A DNA stretch of 64,000 nucleotides, taken from NCBI RefSeq assembly GCF_000425445.1, contig NZ_KE384377.1, positions 124,001 through 188,000 on the forward strand, in the 5' to 3' direction. The notes under the pieces were generated by a model. It worked only from the letters and a program-made list of their open reading frames with translations, did no database searches and was not told where the DNA came from. Origin of the DNA: Flavobacterium denitrificans DSM 15936. Lineage in GTDB: Bacteria; Bacteroidota; Bacteroidia; Flavobacteriales; Flavobacteriaceae. The position numbers and the translations under genes were made by a program. Positions 44,361 to 53,688 of the stretch are shown piece after piece (position 1 is the first letter of the stretch; every line of letters starts with the position of its first letter).

Positions 44361-45839
44361 ATGAAAATAGGATTAAAAATTTTAGCGTGCTTTTTTCTTT
44401 TAATTTCTTGTAGCGAAGAGCAACTGGATCAAACAGGAACAGGTTCTATAAAGGGAAGGGTTGTTGATGTGCGTACTTACACAGGAATCGAAAATGCTCG
44501 TGTATCTTCAAACCCAACAACGAGCACAGTTTATACCGATAAAGATGGCTACTTTAAAATTGACAAAGTACCCTCAGGAAAATATGCTTTCCAGGCTCAA
44601 AAAGATGGTTTTATCGCTAGATTTGTGCCCGCTACAATTGAAAAAGATATTGAAATTGAAGTGATTTTTGAGTTGGAAGTATCTACAGCAACTAATAAAC
44701 CGCCAGAAATTCCTGTACTTACGGCACCTGCAGATAATGCTATTGGTCAAGCTTTAAGTCTTGATTTGACTTGGACTGCCAAAGATCCAGAAGGAGATCC
44801 TCTGACGTATACAGTTACCGTTAAAAATGGAACTACAGATGAAGTAAAAACGTATTCTGATCTTAAAACAACAACTTTAAATATTAAAGATTTAAGTTTT
44901 AGTACCAAATATTACTGGCAAGTAACAGTTGATGACGGAATCAACAAGCCGATCAATAGTGCGACAAATTCCTTTAGAACATTGGCTTTCCCGAATCCAA
45001 GGTATATGTATGTGAAAAAGATAAAAAACAACAATGTGATTTTTACTGCTGATGAAGCAGGAAATGAACTTCAGTTGTCATCTGCCGAAGTAAACAGTTT
45101 CCGCCCAAGAAAAAATTTAAGCATAAATAGAATAGCATATATAAGTACTGATGGCTCTTTGAATCAAATTTTTAGTATGAATCCTGACGGTACAGATGTG
45201 AGAAAGATTACCAATTTTGTGCCTATAGCCGGTTTCAATATGGATAATGTGAGTTATTCTTGGAGCACAAACGGAAGTCAATTAATTTATCCGAATTTTG
45301 ATAAACTTTATCGAATAAATGCTGATGGATCTGGTTTGATACAATTGTTTAAAACGCCAAATGGCAAATTTATTTCAGAATGCGAATGGAGCCGTGACGG
45401 AAGCCAGATTATCTTAAAAGTAAATGATGTTTCAGGTTATAGCGTCGAAATTTATGCAATCGATATGAGCGGAACTGTTTTGTATACAGTGCTGTCTGGA
45501 GTAACTGGAGGCGCAAGCGGAATTGATATTTCGATTGATAATAAAAGAGTGGTGTACACCAGAGATGTCTCTGGATTTGAAAATGCAGATTATAGACGAC
45601 TAGATTCTAGAATATTTATTTACACCGTTGCTACAAATACATCAGCAGAATTGGCAACAAATAAAGAAAATGGATTTAATGATCTTGATGTGAAATTTTC
45701 ACCAAATGAAGCAAAAGTCATTTTTGTAAATACCTCAAATGATGGACTTTCGCCTAAAAATATTCAGACCGTCAGCACCACAGACGACAGTACAAGAACA
45801 ACTTTATTCCAAAATGCATATATGCCTGATTGGAAATAA
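44361..45839 (+). CDS. Multidomain lipoprotein: carboxypeptidase-regulatory, fibronectin-like and PD40 repeats
   Basis: 492 residues with lipobox FLLISC (C17). Domains in order: CarboxypepD_reg-like (about 27-105, GSIKGRVVDVRTYTGIENAR), a fibronectin/cadherin-like domain (about 112-207, PEIPVLTAPADNAIGQALSL), and a six-bladed propeller of TolB/PD40 type (about 215-490; QIFSMNPDGTDVRKIT, LYRINADGSGLIQL, SWSTNGSQLIYP). It lies 76 bases after csgG, in the same direction and before the terminator at 45873, so it is probably the sixth gene of the curli operon. An anchoring or matrix-binding role is inferred. Confidence 0.8.
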   Translation: MKIGLKILACFFLLISCSEEQLDQTGTGSIKGRVVDVRTYTGIENARVSSNPTTSTVYTDKDGYFKIDKVPSGKYAFQAQKDGFIARFVPATIEKDIEIEVIFELEVSTATNKPPEIPVLTAPADNAIGQALSLDLTWTAKDPEGDPLTYTVTVKNGTTDEVKTYSDLKTTTLNIKDLSFSTKYYWQVTVDDGINKPINSATNSFRTLAFPNPRYMYVKKIKNNNVIFTADEAGNELQLSSAEVNSFRPRKNLSINRIAYISTDGSLNQIFSMNPDGTDVRKITNFVPIAGFNMDNVSYSWSTNGSQLIYPNFDKLYRINADGSGLIQLFKTPNGKFISECEWSRDGSQIILKVNDVSGYSVEIYAIDMSGTVLYTVLSGVTGGASGIDISIDNKRVVYTRDVSGFENADYRRLDSRIFIYTVATNTSAELATNKENGFNDLDVKFSPNEAKVIFVNTSNDGLSPKNIQTVSTTDDSTRTTLFQNAYMPDWK

Positions 45840-45872
45840 AAATATCATAATCTTCGAATAATTCTGATGTCT

Positions 45873-45909
45873 AAAAATCGGCAGTGTTCTCGCTGTCGAT
45901 TTTTTTTAT
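45873..45909 (+). terminator. Terminator of the curli operon
   Basis: AAAAATCGGCAG / CTGTCGATTTTT stem (one mismatch) followed by T residues, 33 bases after the lipoprotein stop. Confidence 0.75.
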
Positions 45910-45995
45910 GAAATGAATAATCGTAATGCAGAAGATTAAGTTCGAATAAAATCTAATTTTAAATTGGTATAAACCCAAGAATTAAAAAATCTAAT

Positions 45996-46003
45996 TATCT
46001 TTG
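45996..46003 (+). promoter_or_regulatory. purM promoter minus-7 box
   Basis: TATCTTTG, exact TAnnTTTG, 26 bases before the purM start. Confidence 0.55.
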
Positions 46004-46029
46004 CACGACATCAACACAAACTAAGTTTC

Positions 46030-47208
46030 ATGAGTTCAGATTCTAGCAAAAGGTACGCACAAAGAGGTGTTTCGGCATCAAAAGAAGACGTACACAACGC
46101 CATAAAAAATATTGATAAAGGTTTATTTCCGCAGGCATTCTGCAAAATTGTTCCTGATTATCTAACCCAAGATGCAGAACATTGCTTGATTATGCACGCT
46201 GACGGCGCAGGTACAAAATCGTCATTGGCATATATGTATTGGAAAGAAACCGGAGATCTTTCTGTTTGGAAAGGAATCGCTCAAGATGCATTAATCATGA
46301 ATATTGATGATTTATTATGTGTTGGAGCTACAGATAATATCTTGCTTTCATCAACAATCGGAAGAAATAAAAATTTAATTCCTGCTGAGGTGATTTCAGC
46401 AATCATCAATGGAACGGAAGAATTAATCAACGAATTAAAATCTTTTGGCGTAACCATTCATTCAACAGGTGGAGAAACTGCCGATGTTGGAGATGTTGTA
46501 CGTACCATTATTGTTGACTCGACAGTAACTGCAAGAATGAAACGCAGTGATGTTGTGGATAATGCAAATATTAAAGCTGGTGACGTAATTGTTGGTTTGG
46601 CTTCTTTTGGTCAGGCAACTTATGAAAAAGGATATAACGGCGGAATGGGAAGTAACGGACTTACTTCTGCTCGTCACGATGTTTTCGGAAAATATTTGGC
46701 TAAAAAATACCCAGAAAGCTACGACGCAGCAGTTCCAGACGAATTAATTTACTCCGGACAAGTTAATTTAACTGATGAAGTAGAGAACAGTCCAATCAAC
46801 GCGGGTCAATTAGTGCTTTCGCCAACAAGAACTTACGCACCAATCATCAAGAAAATTTTAGATAAATACACTCCAGAAGATATTCACGGAATGGTACACT
46901 GTAGCGGTGGTGCACAAACTAAAATTTTGCATTTTGTAAAAGATTTACATATTATAAAAGATAATTTATTTCCAGTTCCGCCATTGTTCAAATTAATTCA
47001 AGAGCAATCAAAAACAGACTGGAAAGAAATGTATCAAGTTTTCAATTGTGGGCACAGAATGGAGCTTTATGTTCCAGAAAATATCGCACAAGATATTATT
47101 GAAATCTCAAAATCATTTAATGTCGATGCACAAATCGTAGGTAGAGTAGAAGCTTCAGATTCTAAAAAACTTACTATTACAAGTGAATACGGAACATTCG
47201 AATATTAA
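46030..47208 (+). CDS. purM: Phosphoribosylformylglycinamidine cyclo-ligase
   Basis: 392 residues, slightly longer than E. coli PurM (345), as is usual in Bacteroidota. Closes the imidazole ring of AIR in purine synthesis using ATP. Signature blocks are HADGAGTKSSLAYMYW, QDALIMNIDDLLCVGA, HSTGGETADVGDVVRTI, VGLASFGQATYEKGYNGGMG, and YQVFNCGHRMELYVP. It is cytoplasmic and not clustered with other pur genes here, although purU is at 17.9 kb. A long palindrome follows at 47223. Confidence 0.95.
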   Translation: MSSDSSKRYAQRGVSASKEDVHNAIKNIDKGLFPQAFCKIVPDYLTQDAEHCLIMHADGAGTKSSLAYMYWKETGDLSVWKGIAQDALIMNIDDLLCVGATDNILLSSTIGRNKNLIPAEVISAIINGTEELINELKSFGVTIHSTGGETADVGDVVRTIIVDSTVTARMKRSDVVDNANIKAGDVIVGLASFGQATYEKGYNGGMGSNGLTSARHDVFGKYLAKKYPESYDAAVPDELIYSGQVNLTDEVENSPINAGQLVLSPTRTYAPIIKKILDKYTPEDIHGMVHCSGGAQTKILHFVKDLHIIKDNLFPVPPLFKLIQEQSKTDWKEMYQVFNCGHRMELYVPENIAQDIIEISKSFNVDAQIVGRVEASDSKKLTITSEYGTFEY

Positions 47209-47222
47209 AAAAAAAAAAATCA

Positions 47223-47286
47223 ACCCTATGGGTAATATAAGGTCATTTAATAAAAAACTAAATTGAACTTATATTACTTATAGGGT
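47223..47286. repeat. Long 64-base palindrome flanked by A runs
   Basis: ACCCTATGGGTAATATAAG (47223-47241) pairs with 47268-47286, two mismatches only. The stem extends inwards through GGTCATTTA / TAAATTGAAC with a 9-base loop. Runs of A stand on both sides. It is either the purM terminator, a leader hairpin of the gene at 47304, or a miniature mobile repeat. Confidence 0.6.
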
Positions 47287-47303
47287 AAAAAAAATACTTC
47301 ATT

Positions 47304-47660
47304 ATGTACGAATTACTTTTTTGGAAATATTTAGACGAAATTTATCTTAACAATCAAGAAGTTTATGAAGCTCTTGTTGAAAAAGAAGAAGTAGAAGGTC
47401 TGGCTGTTCTTCAAATAGATGTAATCGTAAATAGAATAAATTCGGTTTTTTCTGAATGGGAGAGAGTGGATGAAAACAGTTGGAAAAATCCAAAAGGCAG
47501 AGGTGCTTTTCAAGTAATTGCAACTCCTCAAAGTATAAAAATCGACTGTTATGGTACCGAAGGAAAAACCATGAATAAATTGGTTGAAGTTATGGAAGAG
47601 TTCAAATGCCCGCTTTATGATCCTCAAGTTCCAGAGCGTTACGATGAAATGAGTGAGTAA
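47304..47660 (+). CDS. Small acidic protein of unknown function
   Basis: 118 residues with no signal peptide. A helical N terminus (LLFWKYLDEIYLNNQEVYEALVE) is followed by SVFSEWERVDENSWKNPKGRGAFQV and a strand segment FQVIATPQSIKIDCYGTEGK, and the C terminus has EFKCPLYDPQVPERYDEMSE. It resembles conserved hypothetical proteins of Bacteroidota of this size with the Cys-Pro-Leu-Tyr-Asp-Pro-Gln end. Function is unknown. The long hairpin ends 17 bases before its start and could control it. Confidence 0.6.
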   Translation: MYELLFWKYLDEIYLNNQEVYEALVEKEEVEGLAVLQIDVIVNRINSVFSEWERVDENSWKNPKGRGAFQVIATPQSIKIDCYGTEGKTMNKLVEVMEEFKCPLYDPQVPERYDEMSE

Positions 47661-47706
47661 TTTTTTGAAAAGAATTATAGACTTTAGAAAATAATAGCAG
47701 AAAAGT

Positions 47707-47732
47707 AAAGTCCCTAATGGGACTTTTTTTAT
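47707..47732 (+). terminator. Terminator of the small acidic protein gene
   Basis: AAAGTCCC / GGGACTTT stem with loop TAAT, followed by T residues, 47 bases after the stop. Confidence 0.75.
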
Positions 47733-47769
47733 TAAGACAATTTTTTAGTTGCCAGTATTTTATTCCTAT

Positions 47770-47868
47770 CGGAGTATACAGATAAGAATAAATATCTCGT
47801 AGAGATTATATGTTGGTAGATAAAAAACATTGACAGTTTATTATATGTCCCGTAGGGACTTTATATGC
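47770..47868. repeat. Cluster of short hairpins with TATA-type flanks
   Basis: ATCTCGTAGAGAT (47794-47806) and GTCCCGTAGGGAC (47847-47859) share the core CGTAG and a following TTATAT. The stem letters differ but stay complementary. Related hairpins TTCCTATCGGA (47764-47774) and ATTCCTATGGAAT (48618-48630) are nearby. I remember such elements as frequent between Flavobacteriia genes. Confidence 0.5.
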
Positions 47869-47897
47869 GAAAAATCATTTAATAACCAAAACGAATT

Positions 47898-48506
47898 ATG
47901 GATAAAACATCAAATTTCAATTTCACAAATACTATTATTTTAGAAGATGATTTCGTTTTATTGCGTCCGCTTCAAGAATCAGATGTTGAAAATCTGTTGG
48001 AAATTTCAATCAACGAACCAGAAACATGGAAATATTCCCTAGTTGGTGCTGAAGGAAAAGAAAATTTGATCAACTACATTCAATTGGCAATCAAAGCAAG
48101 AGAATCAAAAAAAGAATTTCCCTTTATTGTTTTCGATAAAAAATCTCAAAAATACGCAGGTTCTACACGTTTTTATGACATCAATCTTGAATTTCAAACA
48201 CTGCAATTAGGTTACACTTGGTACGGCTCTGCTTTTAGAGGCACCGGACTAAACAAACATTGTAAATTTCTTTTGTTCCAATTTGCCTTCGAAACTTTAG
48301 GTATGGAACGTGTCGAGCTTCGTGCTGATAATAACAATGAGCGCAGTATTGCAGCAATGAAAAGCATTGGCTGTAAAGTTGAAGGCATTTTAAGAAGTAA
48401 TATGCCAACTCGTGACAGTGATATGCGCCGTGACTCTATCATATTAAGCATTCTTAAAAACGAATGGTTTGCTGAGGTGAAAGAGAATCTAAAGAATAAA
48501 CTTTAG
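47898..48506 (+). CDS. GNAT acetyltransferase, RimJ/RimL type
   Basis: 202 residues. The acetyl-CoA binding fold is seen in LLRPLQESDVENLLEISINE (N terminus), IGYTW-like QLGYTWYGSAFRGTGLNKHCK with the R-G-T-G phosphate loop, and GMERVELRADNNNERSIAAMKSIGCKVEG. The latter is typical of RimJ/L proteins that acetylate protein N termini or small substrates. The gene is alone; the substrate is unknown. Confidence 0.88.
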   Translation: MDKTSNFNFTNTIILEDDFVLLRPLQESDVENLLEISINEPETWKYSLVGAEGKENLINYIQLAIKARESKKEFPFIVFDKKSQKYAGSTRFYDINLEFQTLQLGYTWYGSAFRGTGLNKHCKFLLFQFAFETLGMERVELRADNNNERSIAAMKSIGCKVEGILRSNMPTRDSDMRRDSIILSILKNEWFAEVKENLKNKL

Positions 48507-48733
48507 CTAAATAAGTTTCATATATAAAAGATTGAACTTTATTTAGTTAAAAAGAGTCTATCAGCCAGTTTTAGAAAGTCTTTTTAGGCTTCAAAATTCT
48601 TTACGACAATATAAATCATTCCTATGGAATTTATTATTTTTTGTTGTATTTTTCTGAACCAAAAATTAGGTAAATCGTTTTAGATGATTGCTGGTTTTGT
48701 GTGAAAAAATATAATGATTAAAAAAAATACCCA

Positions 48734-51061
48734 ATGAATAGAATAAACTGCAAAAGCCTTCTTTTCGGATTTTCATTTTTGATGTTTGCGTTCAATGCAA
48801 TTGCACAAAAAAAGACCACTGAAAAACGAAACCTAATTCAATATGTTGATCCAATGATTGGCACTGCCAAAATGGGACATACGTATCCCGGCGCAACAGT
48901 ACCTTTTGGAAGTGTTCAGTTGAGTCCTGAAACTGATACAATTGCTTATAGCTTAAACGGAAAATATAATGGCGAAGTGTATAAATATTGTGCAGGCTAT
49001 CAATATGAAGACAAAACAATTGTTGGTTTTAGCCACACCCATTTCAGCGGAACCGGACATTCTGATTTAGGCGATTTCTTAATTATGCCGACAACAGGAA
49101 AATTACAATTAAATCCGGGTGTTGCCTCAAAACCTTTGTCTGGCTATAGATCGGCATTTTCTCATGCTACAGAAAAAGCAGAACCAGCTTATTATAGTGT
49201 TTTTCTGGAAGATCATAAAATCAAAGCAGAATTGACGGCCACAACGCGTGTTGGAATGCATCAATACACATTTCCAAAATCAGACGAAGCGCATGTTATT
49301 TTGGATTTAACTTCGGGAATTTACAATTATGACAAGAAAAATGTTTGGACATTTGTTCGTGTCGAAAATGATACTTTGATTACCGGTTACCGTCAAACCA
49401 ACGGTTGGGCGCGAACAAGAACAGTATATTTTGCTATGTCTTTTAATAAACCAATAAAAAGCTACGGACAAGCAGCACAAGAAAAAAGTGTTTACAGAGG
49501 TTTTTGGGGAAGATTTGATCAGACCAAAAATTTTCCGGAAATGGCAGGTCAAAACTTAAAATTGTTCTTTGATTTTGATACTGCAGAAGGCGAAAAAATC
49601 AAAATTAAAATGGCATTGTCTCCTGTAAGTTCGGCTGGAGCTTTGGAAAACATGAAAAAAGAAGTTCCAGGTTGGGATTTCGAAAAAGTAAAAAAACAAA
49701 GTCAGGAAATTTGGAACAATGAATTGAATAAAATTCAGATTGAAGCCATTCAGAAGGAAGATTATGTGAATTTTTATACCGCTATGTATCATGCTTTTTT
49801 GGGCCCAACAGAGTATATGGATCTTGACGGAAACTACAAAGGTTTGGATATGAACGTTCATAAAGCTGAAAATTTTAAAAATTATACCAGCTATTCGTTG
49901 TGGGACACCTATAGAGCATTGCATCCTTTTTTTAATATCATTCAGCCAACTCGAAATGCAGATATGGTAAGTTCAATGTTGGCGCATTCTGATCAAAGTG
50001 TACATAAAATGCTTCCAATTTGGTCTCATTATGCCAATGAAAATTGGTGCATGATTGGGTATCACTCCGTTTCTGTTGTTGCCGATGCTATTGTAAAAGG
50101 TAATATTAGTTTTGATGCAGAAAAAGCGCTTCAAGCCTGTGTGAATACAGCAAAAGTTCCTTATTATGACGGATTAGAATATTATATGAAAATGGGGTAT
50201 GTTCCAGAAGATAAAAATGGTTCTTCGGTTTCAAAAACGTTGGAATATGCTTATGATGACTGGGCGATTGCACAAGCAGCTAAGAAATTGGGGAAAACTG
50301 GCATTTATAATGAATTCATTGAAAGATCGAAAAATTATAAAAATGTTTACGATGAAAAAACAGGATTCATGCGTCCAAAATTAAATGATGGGACTTTCAA
50401 AAAAGAATTTGACCCACTAGACACACACGGACAAGGTTTTATTGAAGGAAATTCATGGAATTATAGTTTGTATGTGCCACAAGATCCTGCTACAATGATT
50501 AAATTGATGGGCGGAAATGACAAATTCAAAGTTCGTTTAGATTCATTATTCAACATGCATCTTCCGGATAAATATTTCGAAAATACAGAAGATATTACTA
50601 GAGACGGAATTATTGGGAATTATGTTCACGGAAATGAACCTTCACATCACGTAGTTTATTTATACAACTGGACAAATTCACCTTGGAAAGCGCAAGATAA
50701 AATCAGAATGATTTTGAAAAAAATGTATAGAAATGGAGCAGATGGTTTAGGAGGAAATGATGATTTCGGACAAATGAGCGCTTGGTATATTTTCAGCAGT
50801 TTAGGATTTTATCCAGTTGCGCCAGGTTCTGATGAATATGCTGTAGGAAGCCCGCTGGTAAAAAATGCGATTTTCAATTTAGAAAACGGAAAGAATTTTG
50901 AAGTTGAAACCATAAATCAATCTGATAAAAATGTATTTGTTAGAAAGGTTTTATTGAATGGCAAACAATTAGATAAACCATTTTTAAAGCATTCAGATCT
51001 TATGAATGGCGGAAAGATAACTTTTTATATGAGCAGTACACCCAACAAAAAAGGGTATTAG
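48734..51061 (+). CDS. GH92-family glycoside hydrolase (alpha-mannosidase type)
   Basis: 775 residues with a signal peptide (ends FNAIAQ). Family hallmarks are YVDPMIGTAKMGHTYPGATVPFG, GFSHTHFSGTGHSDLGDF, SLWDTYRALHPFFNI, GNYVHGNEPSHHVVYLYN and GGNDDFGQMSAWYIFSSLGFYPVAPG. GH92 enzymes are calcium-dependent exo-alpha-mannosidases that trim N-glycans or mannans. The Glu in GNEPSHH is the conserved general acid region. It is not in a Sus-type polysaccharide locus here; no SusC/SusD is seen. It is secreted or periplasmic. Confidence 0.94.
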   Translation: MNRINCKSLLFGFSFLMFAFNAIAQKKTTEKRNLIQYVDPMIGTAKMGHTYPGATVPFGSVQLSPETDTIAYSLNGKYNGEVYKYCAGYQYEDKTIVGFSHTHFSGTGHSDLGDFLIMPTTGKLQLNPGVASKPLSGYRSAFSHATEKAEPAYYSVFLEDHKIKAELTATTRVGMHQYTFPKSDEAHVILDLTSGIYNYDKKNVWTFVRVENDTLITGYRQTNGWARTRTVYFAMSFNKPIKSYGQAAQEKSVYRGFWGRFDQTKNFPEMAGQNLKLFFDFDTAEGEKIKIKMALSPVSSAGALENMKKEVPGWDFEKVKKQSQEIWNNELNKIQIEAIQKEDYVNFYTAMYHAFLGPTEYMDLDGNYKGLDMNVHKAENFKNYTSYSLWDTYRALHPFFNIIQPTRNADMVSSMLAHSDQSVHKMLPIWSHYANENWCMIGYHSVSVVADAIVKGNISFDAEKALQACVNTAKVPYYDGLEYYMKMGYVPEDKNGSSVSKTLEYAYDDWAIAQAAKKLGKTGIYNEFIERSKNYKNVYDEKTGFMRPKLNDGTFKKEFDPLDTHGQGFIEGNSWNYSLYVPQDPATMIKLMGGNDKFKVRLDSLFNMHLPDKYFENTEDITRDGIIGNYVHGNEPSHHVVYLYNWTNSPWKAQDKIRMILKKMYRNGADGLGGNDDFGQMSAWYIFSSLGFYPVAPGSDEYAVGSPLVKNAIFNLENGKNFEVETINQSDKNVFVRKVLLNGKQLDKPFLKHSDLMNGGKITFYMSSTPNKKGY

Positions 51062-51069
51062 TGAGGTAC

Positions 51070-51102
51070 AAACCTAACAGGTTTTTAAAACCTGTTAGGT
51101 TT
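51070..51102. repeat. Palindrome after the GH92 gene
   Basis: AAACCTAACAGGTTTT and its complement, 16 bp, 9 bases after the stop. It shares ACAGGTTT with 17795-17827. It may work as terminator, although T residues are few. Confidence 0.55.
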
Positions 51103-51182
51103 CAAGAATATTAATTCGTGAATTCGTGACGAATAACAAAAAAACTTTACGAAATTTGCACCACAAACAAAGAAAACGAAAT

Positions 51183-51626
51183 ATGAAAATAAATCTAAAA
51201 TCAGGAATTGACAAATTGCTTTTCGGAATGAAACAGAATGATGTAACGGCTGTTTTAGGAAAACCTGATAAAAACTATAAAGACGAAGATGAAAATGTGA
51301 TTTTTGTGTACAACGCACATAAAATCAGATTGACTTTTTACCAAGAAGAAGATCTGAAATTTGGTTATGCAGTAGCATCAAGCAATGATCTAGAAGTTTT
51401 TGGATTTAAATTAATTGGAAGAAAAATTGCCGATGTAAAGAAAGACTTAGCAACAAAAGGTATCACAAAATTCAATCAAGAAACTTTCGATACTTTTGAG
51501 AATTACTTCAACGAAGACAACTGGTTTATTCTTCAAACTGAGTTTGATGAAGTGGTGAAATTTGAGATTGGTGCAATCATCAATAATAAAGACGAATTTG
51601 ACTGGAAATTTCCTGTGAAGAAATAG
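51183..51626 (+). CDS. Cytoplasmic protein of unknown function
   Basis: 147 residues with the start at 51183 (MKINLKSGIDKLLFGMKQND); the frame opens 19 codons earlier in non-conserved Lys/Arg-rich sequence. The opening FGMKQNDVTAVLGKPDKNYK resembles the small BamE/SmpA-like motif G-M-x-x-x-D-V-x-x-x-L-G-x-P. It is then strand-rich (VIFVYNAHKIRLTFYQEEDL) with an acidic core. No signal peptide. Function is unknown. It is followed by two inverted repeats. Confidence 0.6.
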   Translation: MKINLKSGIDKLLFGMKQNDVTAVLGKPDKNYKDEDENVIFVYNAHKIRLTFYQEEDLKFGYAVASSNDLEVFGFKLIGRKIADVKKDLATKGITKFNQETFDTFENYFNEDNWFILQTEFDEVVKFEIGAIINNKDEFDWKFPVKK

Positions 51627-51632
51627 TATATC

Positions 51633-51671
51633 AAGAACTTTGTCAAAGTTTAAAACTTTGACAAAGTTCTT
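51633..51671. repeat. 18-bp palindrome of the CTTTG type
   Basis: AAGAACTTTGTCAAAGTT and its exact complement with a 3-base centre, 6 bases after the stop at 51626. A related sequence ACTTTGTCAAAG is at 36258-36269. Probably a dispersed repeat. Confidence 0.6.
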
Positions 51672-51673
51672 TT

Positions 51674-51721
51674 AAGACAATAAAAAAACCGACAATCACT
51701 TGTCGGTTTTTTTATTGTCTT
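51674..51721. terminator. Bidirectional terminator
   Basis: A perfect 21-bp stem (51674-51694 with 51701-51721) with loop ATCACT; the stem itself supplies A and T runs. It separates the convergent 147-residue gene and the M61 peptidase. Confidence 0.88.
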
Positions 51722-51729
51722 AAAAGGAA

Positions 51730-53589
51730 TTACCCTTTCAACCATGCATTTTTAAGTTTGTCTTTTGAAGCATCAGTGGCTTTAAAAGTTTCAGATTCTT
51801 CATAAGGTAATTTAACTGTTCCTTTTATAGTTTCTTCTTTTCCACCTCGTTTGATTTTTACCGTAATTGGATCGTTTTCTTTCCAGTTTTCACTTTCTCC
51901 AATTAAATCATAAATGTTTGCCAGCGAATAAGGCTTGTCATTTATAGAAACGATAACATCATTACCTTTTAAATTTAGGTTTTTGAAAAACTCATTTTGT
52001 TCAATATCAGCACGAACGAAAATTTCTTTTGTTTGCTTGTCAACAGAAATATAAGGCGTTTGTCCTTTTAAGAAAATTGAACCTGCTTTTTTCTCAGTAG
52101 CTTTAGTTACGCCAACTTTAGCTAAGTAAAAGTCGTAAGGAATTGGAGTAGTTCCAGCTACATATTTAGTTAAGAATTCTCCAACTTCTGGATAAGTCAA
52201 TTGTGTGATTTTTGCAAAAAGCTCATCATCGTTAAATGGTTTTTCGATGCCATATTCGTTTGATAATTTGTGCATTAAATCAAGGATTCCTCTTTCTCCG
52301 TTGCTTTTTTCTCTAATAATAATGTCGATACACATACCAATCAATGCACCTTTTTGATACACATTCAAATATTGGTCTTTGTAAGGTTCTTCCAATACAT
52401 TTTTGCTCATTACAGTAAACGACATTGTATCGTTTAAGCCTTTTGCTTGTTCAATTTTATCAGCAATTCTAGTATAAAATTCCGCTTCATCAATTAAACC
52501 TTGATTGATTTGAAAAAGGTTTGCAAAATATTCTGTTACACCTTCATACATCCATAAATGTTCAGACATTTTTGGGGCATTATAATCAAAATATTGGATT
52601 TCTTTCGAGTGAATTGTCAATGGCGTTACAATGTGGAAAAACTCATGAGAAACAACATCTTTCATTGACTCTACCAATTTTTCTTTTGGCATTGATTCTG
52701 GCAATACAACAGTAGTTGCTGTAGGATGTTCTAAAGCTCCAAAGCCGTGTGCATCATCTTTTGCCAAACTAGATAAATACAATAAAACAGTGTATTTTTT
52801 GGTAGAATTGATTTTTCCTAAAAAGTTTTTCTGTGCTGTCATCATCGTTTTCATTTCTGGCGTGATGCTTTCAGCAGTAAACTTTCCAGTTGGAGAATAA
52901 ACTGCAATTAAGATATCCATTCCGTTTACGTTAAAAGTAGTGTAATCTGGTTTAGAATACATAATAGGGTTTTCAACCAAAACGGCATAACGAGACGTTG
53001 TAAAAACATCACTTGTCTTGCTATCGTCAGTATCAGTCATTGAAGTTGCGCCCCAAAGTGTTTCAGGATGCGTAATAGTAACTTTATAAGGTACGTCTAA
53101 CTTATCTTGAAAATAGCCAACAAAACCATGAGTGTTAACCATAAAGTTAACTCCGGCATTAATGTTTGTTCCTGCTGGTGAAAAGACATCGCCACTTCCA
53201 AATCCACTTCCTTTTTCAGTATCGAAAGTATCTCCAACTAAATAAGTGATTTTTTTAAGTGATTTTGCATTCGAAATTGACCAAGAATTATCGTCAATTC
53301 TTTTTACAGTCAGCTCATTTCCTTTGGCATCAAAAGCTTTAAAACCATCAGAATATTTACCATAATTATCTGTTGAATAGGTTCCAGGAACTGTTTTTGG
53401 GATACTGTAAATCACTTCATCCGTTTTGATTGCAGGAGGTGTCACCGTTACTAAAACTTTGTCGTCTTTTACATCAACAAGATTGATATTAACGTCAACA
53501 GTTTTGCTTTTTGCATCTCCCGATGTGCTTCCCGTTTTACAGCTCCATAATGTTACAGCAAGAGCTAAAGTGTAAATTAATTTTTTCAT
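51730..53589 (-). CDS. M61-family metallopeptidase with PDZ domain, lipoprotein
   Basis: 619 residues with lipobox TLWSC (C17). The N-terminal M61 beta domain (about 30-270) is followed by the peptidase domain with zinc motif H315-E-F-F-H319 and third ligand E349 (YEGVTEYFANLF). A C-terminal PDZ domain (about 490-600; GNDVIVSINDKPYSLANIYD) completes it. It is a glycyl-aminopeptidase-type M61 enzyme, anchored to the membrane on the periplasmic side. The gene is alone. Confidence 0.92.
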   Translation of the reverse strand: MKKLIYTLALAVTLWSCKTGSTSGDAKSKTVDVNINLVDVKDDKVLVTVTPPAIKTDEVIYSIPKTVPGTYSTDNYGKYSDGFKAFDAKGNELTVKRIDDNSWSISNAKSLKKITYLVGDTFDTEKGSGFGSGDVFSPAGTNINAGVNFMVNTHGFVGYFQDKLDVPYKVTITHPETLWGATSMTDTDDSKTSDVFTTSRYAVLVENPIMYSKPDYTTFNVNGMDILIAVYSPTGKFTAESITPEMKTMMTAQKNFLGKINSTKKYTVLLYLSSLAKDDAHGFGALEHPTATTVVLPESMPKEKLVESMKDVVSHEFFHIVTPLTIHSKEIQYFDYNAPKMSEHLWMYEGVTEYFANLFQINQGLIDEAEFYTRIADKIEQAKGLNDTMSFTVMSKNVLEEPYKDQYLNVYQKGALIGMCIDIIIREKSNGERGILDLMHKLSNEYGIEKPFNDDELFAKITQLTYPEVGEFLTKYVAGTTPIPYDFYLAKVGVTKATEKKAGSIFLKGQTPYISVDKQTKEIFVRADIEQNEFFKNLNLKGNDVIVSINDKPYSLANIYDLIGESENWKENDPITVKIKRGGKEETIKGTVKLPYEESETFKATDASKDKLKNAWLKG

Positions 53590-53654
53590 TTGTTCGCGTT
53601 TAGTTATGTGTATTTGACTTCTAAATTATCAAATTGTTACATTTACATATAAAA

Positions 53655-53686
53655 ATAAAAAAAACTCCTGAATTTCAGGAGTTTTA
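53655..53686 (-). terminator. Terminator of the DUF2805 gene
   Basis: AAAACTCCTGAA / TTCAGGAGTTTT stem, followed by T residues on the minus strand. Confidence 0.75.
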
Positions 53687-53688
53687 TC

